Shown: positions 36,779-45,640 of the stretch, piece after piece
Layout of the letters: the number at the start of each line of letters is the position of its first letter
Numbering within the stretch: position 1 is the stretch's first letter
NCBI RefSeq assembly: GCF_019797845.1
Contig: NZ_CP081864.1
Location: forward strand, 4,402,001 to 4,466,000
Source of the DNA: Symbiopectobacterium purcellii
GTDB lineage: Bacteria; Pseudomonadota; Gammaproteobacteria; Enterobacterales; Enterobacteriaceae
DNA length: 64,000 nucleotides
Reading direction: 5' to 3'
The notes under the pieces: generated by a model
What the model saw: the letters and a program-made list of their open reading frames with translations, nothing else
The model's database searches: none
Told to the model about the DNA's origin: nothing
Translations under genes and position numbers: made by a program

Positions 36779-39037
36779 TTATTTTGTATAAATACCGTCA
36801 GCAAAATGAGATTGTAAATCATATTCATGATCTGTTTTTTTTAATGGAATAATATCATATTCCCCAGAAATATATTGATAGTTACTGACGTCTGACTTTA
36901 ATAAAAAATATTTGTTATTGATTTTTAGGTATTGATTAAGGTGCTTGTCGTATTGTGTGGCGCTCGCCAACGTCATCGGTCCAACATCCTGATGTTTGAT
37001 GTCATCACGGCTAAGTCTTTCTGTCAGGGAATGTCGATCTGCCAATAATGCGATAATATCTTTACTTATACTCGGAGAGTTTTTATTTTCAAAAACCCAC
37101 TCACCGCCTCGAGTGACAATAGGAGAAAAATCGTTCTTTTGTTGTACCACATACCTATATACATTTTTTTTCACCGCCGACTCACGCACGGGAAACATAT
37201 TATTTTCAATCATCGCGTAAGTGTTTAATTGGTTTTTTATGAAAACACTATCTCCGTATATTTTCGGAGAATTATTTTGCAAGAAAAAAGTATTTTCCTT
37301 ATCGTTTAAAACCTCATTCGCTTTTTTCATGGTTGATTCAATGACATGATTAAATTTTATATCACCTTTTAAAACCCATTGTCCGTTAGCATTAAAAAAG
37401 ATATAATCTTTGGTTTCCACATCAGAAAAATGGTTAAATACGCCTGTGGTTTCAACCATCTTCTCTGGGTTTTTCACATTGATATAAAGCTTGTTATTTT
37501 TAATCTCCACATCATTCATCATGGCACTAATCGCACCGTTTTCAGTGCTATCAGATAATTGTCTGGTTAACACCGAGGAGATGAGGTCTTTGGCTAAATT
37601 TCTGATGTATGACTCCAACTCGTCAGCCTTATCTAATGAAAGATCTTTATTCTCAATGGCATCAGATAGCATTTCCAGAAAAGATGACAAAATCAAAGTA
37701 ACCAGACGACCCCGGCCATACAGCGGAATCCATGAAAATATACTGTCTATTATCGACTCAATTTTTTTGGCAAGATCATCAAACTGACGATTCCCCACAC
37801 AACCTACACCATAAACATTATAGTCAAGCGCGATCTTGCCCTCGTTAATCAATGCAGAAATTGGGTTTTTTAACGTATTGCTTATCACTCTCATTATTTT
37901 TTCAGTGCTAAGCACCTCTCTCTCATCACGACAATCTATAAGACTTTTTATTTTTATGTCATCATTACTTGTGTGTTCTATTTCTTTATTCTTAGGTAAA
38001 TAAATTCTTTTGTTAACACGGATCGGCGCTAATGGTTGAAAAGTATCATTTTTATCTGATAGATCATTGCGTTGTTGATAGAATAACTTTACCATACGAC
38101 TGTCATCACGAGAAAGATGGCTGACGATGCTATACAAATTTTTCAAGTGTACTTTGCCAAAATGATAAGATTTATTATTGATAGCCTGTTTCTCGTTCTC
38201 TTTAACAAAGGCCGAAAGCAGTTGGAGGCATTTAATAAGCAGTTTGACATTCTTTTCTCGTTTTATTGGCGTATTTTTCACATCAGGCGAATTTTCAGCG
38301 AGTCTAAATATCAGATCAAATTCATTTCTCACACGCCAATTAATTGATTCGTCCTGCAACACCCTCAATATCTCATTCGGAATATGCCTATTCTTGATAG
38401 TGACGGATCTGTAACTCCGGGACCTTGCATTTTTGGTAGTGAGATAAAAATGGTCAATGTCAGGAACAACGAGTTGATGAATAATGTCCAGTTCGTGATT
38501 ATATTCATTTAAAGAAATATCACTCGCGTTCGCAATAATAAAAGCATCCGATTGCTGCATTTCCGCGTTTCGCGAAACAGCAAACGTTTCAGTTTCCTTC
38601 CCAGCAGTGGCGAAGTGTTGACCCCACAGTCGGTACAACGCACCGCCTGCTGCTCCCACAAATAATAACCCCCCGAGCAACACAGCCTGTTTTTGCGTTA
38701 ACGGTATTGGCTCGTTTCCTTTTTCGGACCGAATCTGTTGCAAATATTGGCTCTGCGCGTTCAGAAGCCTCCCCTTTTCCAATTGACGGAGCATCAGCGG
38801 ATCATTCTCTTTAGGATCCACCGAACGTGTGAAGAAAACCCGGTTGATATAGGCTAATACGCCGCTTTCACCCGCAGTTTCTCGGTTCCCCTCCACGCCG
38901 CCGGGAGTATTTTCATACGTACAAGCAATGGCCTTAATACGCTTAGGGAAATGGCTACCATCGACACGATCTGCCAACGGTGCCTCATCGGTGAATACAG
39001 GTTGGGATTTATTCTGTGCAGAATTCTGACATCTCAT
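36779..39037 (-). CDS. N-terminal 752 residues of a large unknown, toxin-like protein
   Basis: The start at 39037 is preceded by AAAGGAG, eight bases away; GTG at 39040 is an alternative. The AT-rich coding sequence contrasts with avtA on one side and the efflux genes on the other, which suggests transfer from elsewhere. A single hydrophobic segment near residues 113-130 (QAVLLGGLLFVGAAGGALY) could be membrane-associated. The remainder is charged, lysine- and asparagine-rich, with no motif I recognise. It ends at TAA, but the same frame continues after three codons, and with one repaired base reaches 34926, for a total of about 1,370 residues. No secretion, chaperone or immunity gene is adjacent. 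Function unknown. Confidence 0.65.
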   Translation of the reverse strand: MRCQNSAQNKSQPVFTDEAPLADRVDGSHFPKRIKAIACTYENTPGGVEGNRETAGESGVLAYINRVFFTRSVDPKENDPLMLRQLEKGRLLNAQSQYLQQIRSEKGNEPIPLTQKQAVLLGGLLFVGAAGGALYRLWGQHFATAGKETETFAVSRNAEMQQSDAFIIANASDISLNEYNHELDIIHQLVVPDIDHFYLTTKNARSRSYRSVTIKNRHIPNEILRVLQDESINWRVRNEFDLIFRLAENSPDVKNTPIKREKNVKLLIKCLQLLSAFVKENEKQAINNKSYHFGKVHLKNLYSIVSHLSRDDSRMVKLFYQQRNDLSDKNDTFQPLAPIRVNKRIYLPKNKEIEHTSNDDIKIKSLIDCRDEREVLSTEKIMRVISNTLKNPISALINEGKIALDYNVYGVGCVGNRQFDDLAKKIESIIDSIFSWIPLYGRGRLVTLILSSFLEMLSDAIENKDLSLDKADELESYIRNLAKDLISSVLTRQLSDSTENGAISAMMNDVEIKNNKLYINVKNPEKMVETTGVFNHFSDVETKDYIFFNANGQWVLKGDIKFNHVIESTMKKANEVLNDKENTFFLQNNSPKIYGDSVFIKNQLNTYAMIENNMFPVRESAVKKNVYRYVVQQKNDFSPIVTRGGEWVFENKNSPSISKDIIALLADRHSLTERLSRDDIKHQDVGPMTLASATQYDKHLNQYLKINNKYFLLKSDVSNYQYISGEYDIIPLKKTDHEYDLQSHFADGIYTK

Positions 39038-39160
39038 CACCAAAGCTCCTTTCCTTAACTGAAGGGTCAGATAAACCTATAGCGTGTACAAAAAGAGGAA
39101 TTACTACATTCGGGAAAACACGCCTCCTATCAATTAATAGTTTTTTATATATCCGTATAT

Positions 39161-39198
39161 AAAAAAACGCTGACAACCTGGGAAGGGAATTGTCAGCG
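39161..39198 (-). terminator. Rho-independent terminator of the efflux operon
   Basis: Perfect 9-bp arms (CGCTGACAA / TTGTCAGCG) with a 13-base loop. The minus-strand reading is followed by seven T residues. It starts 27 bases after the pump gene's stop codon. Confidence 0.88.
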
Positions 39199-39224
39199 AA
39201 ATGGATAAAACATCAATATTATTA

Positions 39225-40763
39225 TTAATGCACGGACGAGATACTCACTCTATTCGGTTTCGGCGCAAACCAAATCACCAGTGCAGCGACAGCAAAAATA
39301 GCGGCAATCACCATAAAGATATGGTTGGTGGCAACCATCACGCTCTGCCCTTGAAGCATCCACTCTATCGAGCCACGAACGGCGTCCATGTTCATGCCAT
39401 CATTCAGCATGTTATGGGTGGCTACCGCCTCCCTGTCCGTTAGACCGGCCAGCTCCGCATGCACATAGCGGGTTTGGTTCTCCCATGATGTGTTGACCAT
39501 GGAGGTAGCGAAAGCCCCTGATAAGGTACGAATAAAGTTCATCAACCCTGCGGCAGAATCCATCTCTCGCTCAAGCACGCACCCAAGCGCAATTCCGGTC
39601 AAGGGAACAAAAAACAGCGGCATACCGATGCCTTGGAACAACATGGGTAAACTTATCTAGGAAAATGTCATGCTCATGTCTGCCTGGCTGCGAAACAGCG
39701 TCCACAGGCCGAGCCACAGCACCCCCGCGAACACCAGCGGACGCGGATCGATTTTCGTCGCCAAGGTAGCAACCAGCGGCGCGAGAAACACGGCCAATAC
39801 CCCCATCATCGCCGTTGAGTAACCGGCAATCGTCGCGGTATAGCCCATGTAAATTTGCAGCCACAAGGGGGTCAGCACGGTAATGCCAAAGAATGCGCCA
39901 AACGCCAATGAGAGCGTCACCATACTGGTCGTAAAGCCGCGATGACGAAATACTCTGAGGTCCACTACGGGATTGCGCTCGGTCAGTTCCCAAATCAGGA
40001 AGGAGATAAAGCCAATCAACGCAATAATCGCCAGAATGACAATGCGCGTTGAAGCGAACCAGTCATGATCCTTGCCTTCATCGAGCATGATCTGCAAGGC
40101 GGACACCCAAACCACCAGCAGTCCCAATCCCACGACGTCTATGCGCGATTTTGCCGTCTGCGTTTCATAACGTTGCAGCATCTTCCAGCACATGAAACCC
40201 GCCGCAATAGCAAAAGGGGTCTTACAGATAAAGATGTAGTGCCAGCTAAACTGATCGCAGATAACGCCACCGAGAATCGGTCCCATAATCGGAGCAACCA
40301 GGGTAGTCATACTCCAGATACCGATAGCAACGTGGCTTTTATCTTTCGGAAAAATACGCATCATCAACGTCTGAGACAGCGGCATCAGCGGCCCGCCAGA
40401 AAAACCCAGAAACACGCGAAACAGCACCAGCATATTCATACTGGTCGCCATTCCGCACAGCGTTGAAAATACGCCGAACATCAGCAGACAAATCACGAAA
40501 ACCCGCAGGGCACCAAAGCGAGAAGCCAACCAACCGGTCAGAGGGACAGAGATCGCCTCCGCCACCGCGTAAGATGTGATGACGTATGTTCCCTGGCTGG
40601 TTGATGTCCCCAGACTCCCGGCAATATTCGACACAGAGACGTTGGCGATGGTGGTATCGAGAATGGCCAAAAAATTGGCCATCGCCAGACACAGGGTTCC
40701 AATGACGAGCGCCGCGCCCGTTAGCGGCTGCGGAAAGGTATTCTGCGTAGTGTTGTGGCTCAT
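39225..40763 (-). pseudogene. EmrB/QacA-type (DHA2) drug efflux permease with an in-frame stop
   Basis: EmrB-type pumps expel hydrophobic compounds through an EmrA adaptor and an outer-membrane channel. From ATG 40763 (after AAGGCG) the frame gives the DHA2 pattern: AILDTTIANVSVSNIAGSLG, GWLASRFGALRVF, GGPLMPLSQTLMM and GPILGGVICDQFSWHYIF. At codon 369 it meets TAG (39657-39659) after MTFS, then continues in frame as ISLPMLFQGIGMPLFFVPL to 39225, which completes a 512-residue protein, exactly EmrB length. A CAG-to-TAG change is the simplest explanation. The truncated product lacks the last four or so helices. The adaptor and channel genes upstream in the operon are intact. Confidence 0.87.
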
Positions 40764-40774
40764 TGTTTTGCGCC

Positions 40775-41980
40775 TTAATCCTGACGAGCCGTTGTCAGAC
40801 CTTCATGGCCCGATGCCGCCAGATCCAAGGTGTTATGCGTATCGATGGTAGCAATCATCGACAGGCCAACCTGTAGCGGGTGTTTCGCCAATTCCTGCTT
40901 GTCCAGCGTAATACGCAGCGGCAAACGTTGAACCACCTTGATCCAGTTGCCCGTTGCATTTTGCGCGGGGATCATGGAGAACGCTGAACCCGTGCCGCCA
41001 GAAACACCGCTCACCACGCCGTGATACACCACCTTGTCGCCATAAATGTCAGCCGTGACTTCAACAGGTTGACCGATTTTCACGTGACGCAGCTCAACCT
41101 CTTTAAAGTTGGCGTCGATATGCACGTCGTGCAACGGCACTACCGTCATCAAACGCTCGCCGTTCTGTACCCGCTTGCCAATCTGTACCTGACGCCTGGC
41201 GATGACGCCATCGACGGGCGCTTTGATAATGGTGCGGGCCAGATCAACGTGTGCCTGTTCCACCTTGGCTTTCGCCAGCATCACCTCTGGGTTGGTTTCC
41301 ACCGTGGCATCAATGGTCAGCGCCGCATTGGCTTTTTTCGCACCGATGGTCGATAAGCGATTAGCCACCGACTGCGCGGCCACCGCCTTGGCGACATTGA
41401 GGTTAGATTCAGCCTGGGCCATCGCATTACGAGCGTTAGTTAATTCCTCACCGGATACCGCGCCGGACTTTGCCAGCGCCTCGCGCCGCGTTAAATCCAC
41501 CTGCGCTTTGGTGAAGTCAGCCTGTGACGCCACCAGACGCGCTTGCGCCTGCGTTTCATCCGCTTCTCGCGCCTTGACTTGCGCGGCCAATCCCTCGTCG
41601 GTCGCCATGTAGCTGCTCACGCGCCGCCGCGACTGCCCCAGCATCGCCTCGGCCTGCGCCAGTGCCAAACGGGCATCAGTGTCATCGAGTTGTACCAGCA
41701 CATCCCCCTGCTTCACCCACTGCGTATCCACCACATTCACCGCCTGCACAATGCCGGTAACCGAAGGCGTCACTTCCGCCACCTCCGCCGCACTGTAGGC
41801 GTTATCGGTGGTGACATAGCGCGAACCCACCACCGCATACCACACGCCGTAACCGCCCGCAGCGATAACCACCGCGGCAGCCAATCCCATAAACCCTTTT
41901 TTACGCGATGACGCGGCGCGCGATGCATGAAAATGTGTGTCCGCCGCAGGCGTGGCAGAGTCATTATTTCGCTGTGACAT
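40775..41980 (-). CDS. HlyD/EmrA-type membrane fusion protein
   Basis: A 401-residue periplasmic adaptor linking the inner-membrane pump to the outer-membrane channel. It has a short cytoplasmic N-terminus, one membrane helix near GFMGLAAAVVIAAGGYGVWY, then the lipoyl half-motif VTPSVTGIVQAVNV, a long alpha-helical hairpin rich in alanine and glutamine, the second lipoyl half (IIKAPVDGVIARRQVQIG) and a beta-barrel region. The pump gene follows 11 bases after it and the channel gene precedes it by about 30, so all three form one operon. Its own frame is intact, although the pump gene is interrupted. Confidence 0.92.
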   Translation of the reverse strand: MSQRNNDSATPAADTHFHASRAASSRKKGFMGLAAAVVIAAGGYGVWYAVVGSRYVTTDNAYSAAEVAEVTPSVTGIVQAVNVVDTQWVKQGDVLVQLDDTDARLALAQAEAMLGQSRRRVSSYMATDEGLAAQVKAREADETQAQARLVASQADFTKAQVDLTRREALAKSGAVSGEELTNARNAMAQAESNLNVAKAVAAQSVANRLSTIGAKKANAALTIDATVETNPEVMLAKAKVEQAHVDLARTIIKAPVDGVIARRQVQIGKRVQNGERLMTVVPLHDVHIDANFKEVELRHVKIGQPVEVTADIYGDKVVYHGVVSGVSGGTGSAFSMIPAQNATGNWIKVVQRLPLRITLDKQELAKHPLQVGLSMIATIDTHNTLDLAASGHEGLTTARQD

Positions 41981-42009
41981 AGAAAAACTTCCTGCAAGTC
42001 GAGAGAGGA

Positions 42010-43446
42010 TTAAGAAGCATCAAATCCGCCGCCTAACGCGTGGATTAATGAAACGTCGAGTGAGAACGCCTGTGATTGCAAATTCACTAACGCACGCTGG
42101 GTATCCAACATGGCGTCCTCTGTTGTCAGGACATCGAGATAGGTTGCCAGACCACCGCGATAGCGTTTATCTGCAATGAGATACGCCGCTTTGGCGTTCG
42201 CAAAGGCGCTTTCGCTTTTCGACAGACGCGCTTTCAGGGCATTGGCACGGGTAACCACATTGGCCACATCGTGCAATGCCAACGTCAGCGTGTTGTTGTA
42301 AGTCGCTACGGACTCTTCGTAGTTGGCCTCGGCGGAGGTTAATTGCCCGGATAAGCGTCCACCGGTGAAAATGGGCAGATACAGCGCAGGCCCAATGCTT
42401 CCGGCATCGTTGCCCGAGCGGGTCAGATTATTCAGGCCGAACGACTGATAGCCAATAAAACCGGTAATACTGACATCGGGGTAGTACGCGGTTTTGGCAA
42501 CATGAATGCGTTTTGCCGCAGCTTCAACGCGCCAACGGGCGGCGCTGATGTCCGGACGGTGGCCCAGAATGTTGATGCCGGTGTTAGCCGGCAAATTAAA
42601 GGATTCATCGAGATGGATCGCCGGGCGCTGAATAGAAAGCCCCCGGTCTGGGCCGTCGCCCAACAGTGCGGCAATGGCATTTTTCTGTAGCTGGATGGCC
42701 TCCTCGGAGGCTATCAATTCGGCCTCGGCGCTCGCTTTCAGCGCCTGCACCTGTTTGATCACGCCGTCAGTTTCTAGCCCATTGAGATTGCGCTCTGTCA
42801 TCAATTCAACGGTCTTGCTACGGATCTCCAACGCATTCTGTGTCGTGTCACGGTTGAGGTATAAGCGCGTCAGCTCTGCGTAGGACTGCACCAGCGCGGC
42901 TTGGAGCAGTAATTTTGCCGACTGCATTTCCGCATCGGCCGCCGCATAATCTGACGTTGCAGCGGCAACTTCAGCACGGTTCTTTCCCCAAAAATCCAGG
43001 TTAAAACTCAGATTAGCCGTCGCAGAACCGTAGTCATTCCAACCGTGCGGTGGCATATAGGCCTGATAGGCATAGCTCACTTTACTCTTTGACGCAGACG
43101 CACCAACTTGCACAGAACGAATCGCACCAATTTGCTCGGCGATCCCGGCCGCGTTCTTTAATCGAGGCTCTGCTATTTTCAAGGTTGGCGCAGAAGCCAG
43201 CGCCGTTTCCATCAGGCTGTCCAACTGCCTGTCGTGGTAGCGTAGCCACCACTGCGCGTCTGGCCAGCGGCCCTGTTTTTCCGTGGTCAGCGACCGCGAA
43301 GAAGCCAACTCATCGGCACGTTTTATTTGGCTCAGTGTGTTGTCTGGGGCGGTTGAACAGCCCGCCAGGATGAGCACCACGGCAAGCATTGAAAACCGCA
43401 AATCAGGAGGTAACAGGCTGCGATTTATTAACTTATTGATTTTCAA
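42010..43446 (-). CDS. NodT-family outer-membrane efflux lipoprotein
   Basis: A 478-residue TolC-like channel protein. The TTG start at 43446 follows AAGGG and is preferred because it gives a full lipoprotein signal ending in the lipobox LAGC. Two internal repeats are visible, each with long helices and a strand pair; LGHRPDISAARWRVEAA and GNDAGSIGPALYLPIFTGGRL are the typical family segments. It is the first gene of the operon, behind a promoter overlapped by a palindromic operator and facing the TetR gene. With the adaptor it should make the outer part of a tripartite drug pump. Confidence 0.9.
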   Translation of the reverse strand: MKINKLINRSLLPPDLRFSMLAVVLILAGCSTAPDNTLSQIKRADELASSRSLTTEKQGRWPDAQWWLRYHDRQLDSLMETALASAPTLKIAEPRLKNAAGIAEQIGAIRSVQVGASASKSKVSYAYQAYMPPHGWNDYGSATANLSFNLDFWGKNRAEVAAATSDYAAADAEMQSAKLLLQAALVQSYAELTRLYLNRDTTQNALEIRSKTVELMTERNLNGLETDGVIKQVQALKASAEAELIASEEAIQLQKNAIAALLGDGPDRGLSIQRPAIHLDESFNLPANTGINILGHRPDISAARWRVEAAAKRIHVAKTAYYPDVSITGFIGYQSFGLNNLTRSGNDAGSIGPALYLPIFTGGRLSGQLTSAEANYEESVATYNNTLTLALHDVANVVTRANALKARLSKSESAFANAKAAYLIADKRYRGGLATYLDVLTTEDAMLDTQRALVNLQSQAFSLDVSLIHALGGGFDAS

Positions 43447-43463
43447 GATACACCCTTTTTAAT

Positions 43464-43510
43464 ACCGTACAGTACGGTTTTGTTATAACTTGACATAAAA
43501 CGATAGTCAA
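43464..43510 (-). promoter_or_regulatory. Efflux operon promoter with TetR-type operator
   Basis: On the minus strand TTGACT (43505-43510) and TATAAC (43482-43487) are spaced by 17 bp. The predicted start site falls within a 15-bp palindrome ACCGTAC-A-GTACGGT (43464-43478). A repressor bound there would block the promoter, and the divergent TetR gene begins 70 bases away. Confidence 0.75.
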
Positions 43511-43549
43511 GAGAAGCTTGCCCATTGGACGGAAAGGGAAGAGGAGCGT

Positions 43550-44164
43550 ATGCGAGTAAAAAGTGAAACCAAGCGTCAAACCATTCTGGATATCGCGACG
43601 CGCGCATTTATAGAGCAGGGATTCAACAATACGTCGATGTCGGAGATCGCCAGTCGCGTCGGGGGATCCAAATCAACGCTCTATAACTATTTCAGCTCCA
43701 AAGAAGAGATCTTCTCTGCTGTCATGGCATCGTCAGCCAAAACCGACATCGCGGAAGCCTTCGAATCACTAGACCCAAAGAAAGATATCGAAACGACGCT
43801 TAACCAATTTGGCCGCAACTACCTCTCCTCGGTGCTGAGCAGCGGCCTGATGGCAATCTGGCGTATGGCAATCAGTGAATCAGAGCGTAGCGATATTGGT
43901 CGTTTGTTTTATGCCGAAGGGCCACAAAAGGGCTGGAAACGGTTAAGCCATTACCTGAGCAAAAAAAGCGACGAAGGTATTCTGCGCAGCTCAGACAGTT
44001 GGGTTTGCGCAATGCATTTGAAAGGGCTGATTGAAGCGGAGTTATTTCTTGTCGCAGCACTGGGCGTCGACACCGCGCCAGATGCAAAACGCATTGAAGC
44101 GGCGGTCTCTCGCGCCATCACGGTATTTCTGCTCGCTTATCGGGTGGAGACGTCTAGGCCGTAA
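43550..44164 (+). CDS. TetR-family repressor of the divergent efflux operon
   Basis: A 204-residue regulator starting at 43550 behind GAGGAGCG. The N-terminal helix-turn-helix is ASRVGGSKSTLYNYFSSKEEIFSAV, the classic TetR signature; the C-terminal part (about residues 80-200) is a helical ligand domain of the AcrR/TetR_C type. It is divergent from the NodT-EmrA-EmrB type operon, and the palindrome at 43464-43478 lies between them, so it most likely represses the pump and perhaps itself until a toxic compound binds. The effector is unknown. The gene looks intact, unlike the pump it would control. Confidence 0.9.
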   Translation: MRVKSETKRQTILDIATRAFIEQGFNNTSMSEIASRVGGSKSTLYNYFSSKEEIFSAVMASSAKTDIAEAFESLDPKKDIETTLNQFGRNYLSSVLSSGLMAIWRMAISESERSDIGRLFYAEGPQKGWKRLSHYLSKKSDEGILRSSDSWVCAMHLKGLIEAELFLVAALGVDTAPDAKRIEAAVSRAITVFLLAYRVETSRP

Positions 44165-44185
44165 ACCGTAGGGTACTGCCAATAA

Positions 44186-44213
44186 AAAAGAAGCTCGCGA
44201 TCGAGCTTCTTTT
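44186..44213 (+). terminator. Terminator of the TetR gene
   Basis: GAAGCTCG and CGAGCTTC form a perfect stem around a CGAT loop; the A-rich left side and TTTT on the right extend it. It lies about 25 bases after the TetR stop. Confidence 0.8.
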
Positions 44214-44227
44214 AAGGCATTAATTAG

Positions 44228-44410
44228 GTCGTCAGCTTTAGCGCATCGTCATGCAGTATTCATATAGGTATAATAATTAGAGAAATAGGAAATTCTAACT
44301 GGGCAAGACCTGTAGGCGTATATGAGTTTTCCCCTGCGTTTTTATTCGACAAATTTCACCCTTTCGATATTAGTAAAAATAATCCATTGGGGCCGCAACC
44401 TGGATGTTAA
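44228..44410 (+). pseudogene. Coding-looking gene scrap without a start
   Basis: A 60-codon open frame ending in TAA at 44408 with no ATG or ribosome site. The reading includes NSNWARPVGVYEF and FHPFDISKNNPLGPQPGC, whose composition looks like protein rather than random sequence. It may be the 3' end of a gene whose front was lost. I do not recognise the family. Confidence 0.3.
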
Positions 44411-44579
44411 GTACGAGTCATGAACACAGATTTGTTGTACATATGTATGTCTAAATTTGGCCTAGATGAATAGCTTATATCCTCATTATCCAGAATCACT
44501 GATCTCTTCCCTGTAATCAGTACCGGTCTAAACTGAAGTCTCCAGTCTTTCTTTTATCGAACAAAGACACCAGTCCGTC

Positions 44580-44640
44580 ATGAAAAAGACCCGTTATACC
44601 GAAGAATAGATCTCCTTTGCGCTGAAGTAGTCCGCAGCAG
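44580..44640 (+). mobile_element. Remnant of an IS3-family OrfA (IS407-like)
   Basis: The reading MKKTRYTEE-stop-ISFALK-stop matches the start of IS407-type OrfA (MKKTRYTEEQIAFALKQ), with both glutamine positions now TAG. Only the first 18 or so codons are recognisable. Confidence 0.65.
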
Positions 44641-44701
44641 TGCAGTGAAGTGCGCAAATTGGTGGCGTAGACATCTTTACTGATGGCGGCGTTGAGCAGG
44701 C

Positions 44702-44797
44702 TCAGAGTTGCATGACGGGCAAGGACGCATCGTAGCCGCTCGCTTCAAGCGTGGAGAGAACCAAGAGTACCTTTCTCTCGAACTCGGATATACGCAT
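44702..44797 (-). CDS. Very short open frame next to a palindrome
   Basis: A 31-residue frame beginning MRISEFERKVLLVLSTLEA and ending at TGA 44702. The ribosome site is poor. It begins ten bases after the perfect inverted repeat at 44808-44836, an arrangement seen in self-regulated small genes. It may also be the first part of a longer broken gene. No family is recognised. Confidence 0.25.
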   Translation of the reverse strand: MRISEFERKVLLVLSTLEASGYDASLPVMQL

Positions 44798-44807
44798 GCG
44801 CAAAGAA

Positions 44808-44836
44808 GCACTATTCATGTGACACATGAATAGTGC
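44808..44836. repeat. Perfect 14-bp inverted repeat
   Basis: GCACTATTCATGTG and CACATGAATAGTGC flank a single central base. Such a long exact dyad with no T tract suggests a protein-binding site or the end of a lost mobile element. Confidence 0.7.
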
Positions 44837-44983
44837 AGAAAAGTACCTTAAGTTTCAAACAACAAATTACGTGAACTTGTCGATGATAACTATCAGGGCT
44901 TGATATTTGTTAGCAGTATGGCTATTATGTATACATGTTCCTCGGCCCCAACCGAGAAACATGTGATAATAGTCATATGTATT

Positions 44984-45304
44984 CTACTTGTTTATTTTAA
45001 GCACCCAGTACTTCAAAATCTTTCGGACCTGCGTAGTGAGTAGACTTCCTACGAAGTTTGCCCCGACAATACCGACGGCATGAGACCCCCCTAAAGTCCC
45101 GATAATCCATTGTGTGAGATAGTTGACAAGTAAGGGCTTCACAAAAAGTATCAGTCCTGTCATTGCGAGCGCCAAAACACCCAAGCAGAATAGCCTGTAG
45201 TATTTTTTCTCGCGTAATGCCGTCTTGATGTCATACTTAACGCTTGAATACTCATTGTAAACTGTGAACGTACTCTCTTTTACTGCGTCTAACTTTGTAT
45301 CCAT
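44984..45304 (-). CDS. Small two-helix membrane protein, unknown
   Basis: A 106-residue product starting at 45304 behind a strong AAAGGAG site. The first 38 residues are charged; hydrophobic segments follow near LFCLGVLALAMTGLILFV and in GTLGGSHAVGIVGANFVGSLL, and the tail is basic (RKILKYWVLKINK). The size and layout resemble small phage or plasmid membrane proteins, but no family is clear. It is surrounded by insertion-sequence remnants in an AT-rich stretch, so it was probably acquired with them. A real gene is likely from the ribosome site and hydrophobic pattern. Confidence 0.55.
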   Translation of the reverse strand: MDTKLDAVKESTFTVYNEYSSVKYDIKTALREKKYYRLFCLGVLALAMTGLILFVKPLLVNYLTQWIIGTLGGSHAVGIVGANFVGSLLTTQVRKILKYWVLKINK

Positions 45305-45612
45305 TGTAGTCTCCTTTGGTTAATGGATTAGAACGAGCTTGTTTTGTAAAACCAGTAGTTGAAATAAACATATTCAATACCTTTATTAATGAACCATTAC
45401 CGCAGGGAACATTCCCTTTGGCGTCGTATTTCCAGCACTTCTGCTATTTATCCGCTCATACTTCACCCCGCTTATTTCATACTCTTTATTGTTTACGCCA
45501 TTTCCCTTTTGCCCGATTTTGGCAAGGGGTGTCCCGGTTCATGAGCGAAGATTATTCGCGCAGGCGGGGGGCATGTCAGTGTATAAGACGTTGAGGATTA
45601 CTTGCTGACTGG

Positions 45613-45640
45613 AAATAAAAAACCTCCCGGTCAGGAGGTT
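45613..45640 (-). terminator. Minus-strand terminator in the AT-rich region
   Basis: AACCTCC-TGACCG-GGAGGTT followed by TTTTATTT when read on the minus strand. It implies that a transcript from the right once ended here. Confidence 0.7.

Larger units (their letters stand above)
44411..44983. other. AT-rich stretch with mobile-element and gene remnants
   Basis: About 570 bases holding an IS3 OrfA scrap (44580-44640), a 31-codon minus-strand frame (44702-44797) and a perfect inverted repeat (44808-44836). I see no other gene. The base composition differs from the core genes on either side. Confidence 0.5.

Noticed and set aside
39038..39224. Type III secretion (Hrp) promoter box upstream of the giant protein
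   Set aside because: I looked for GGAACC followed by CCAC at 15-16 bases and found no acceptable match on the minus strand.
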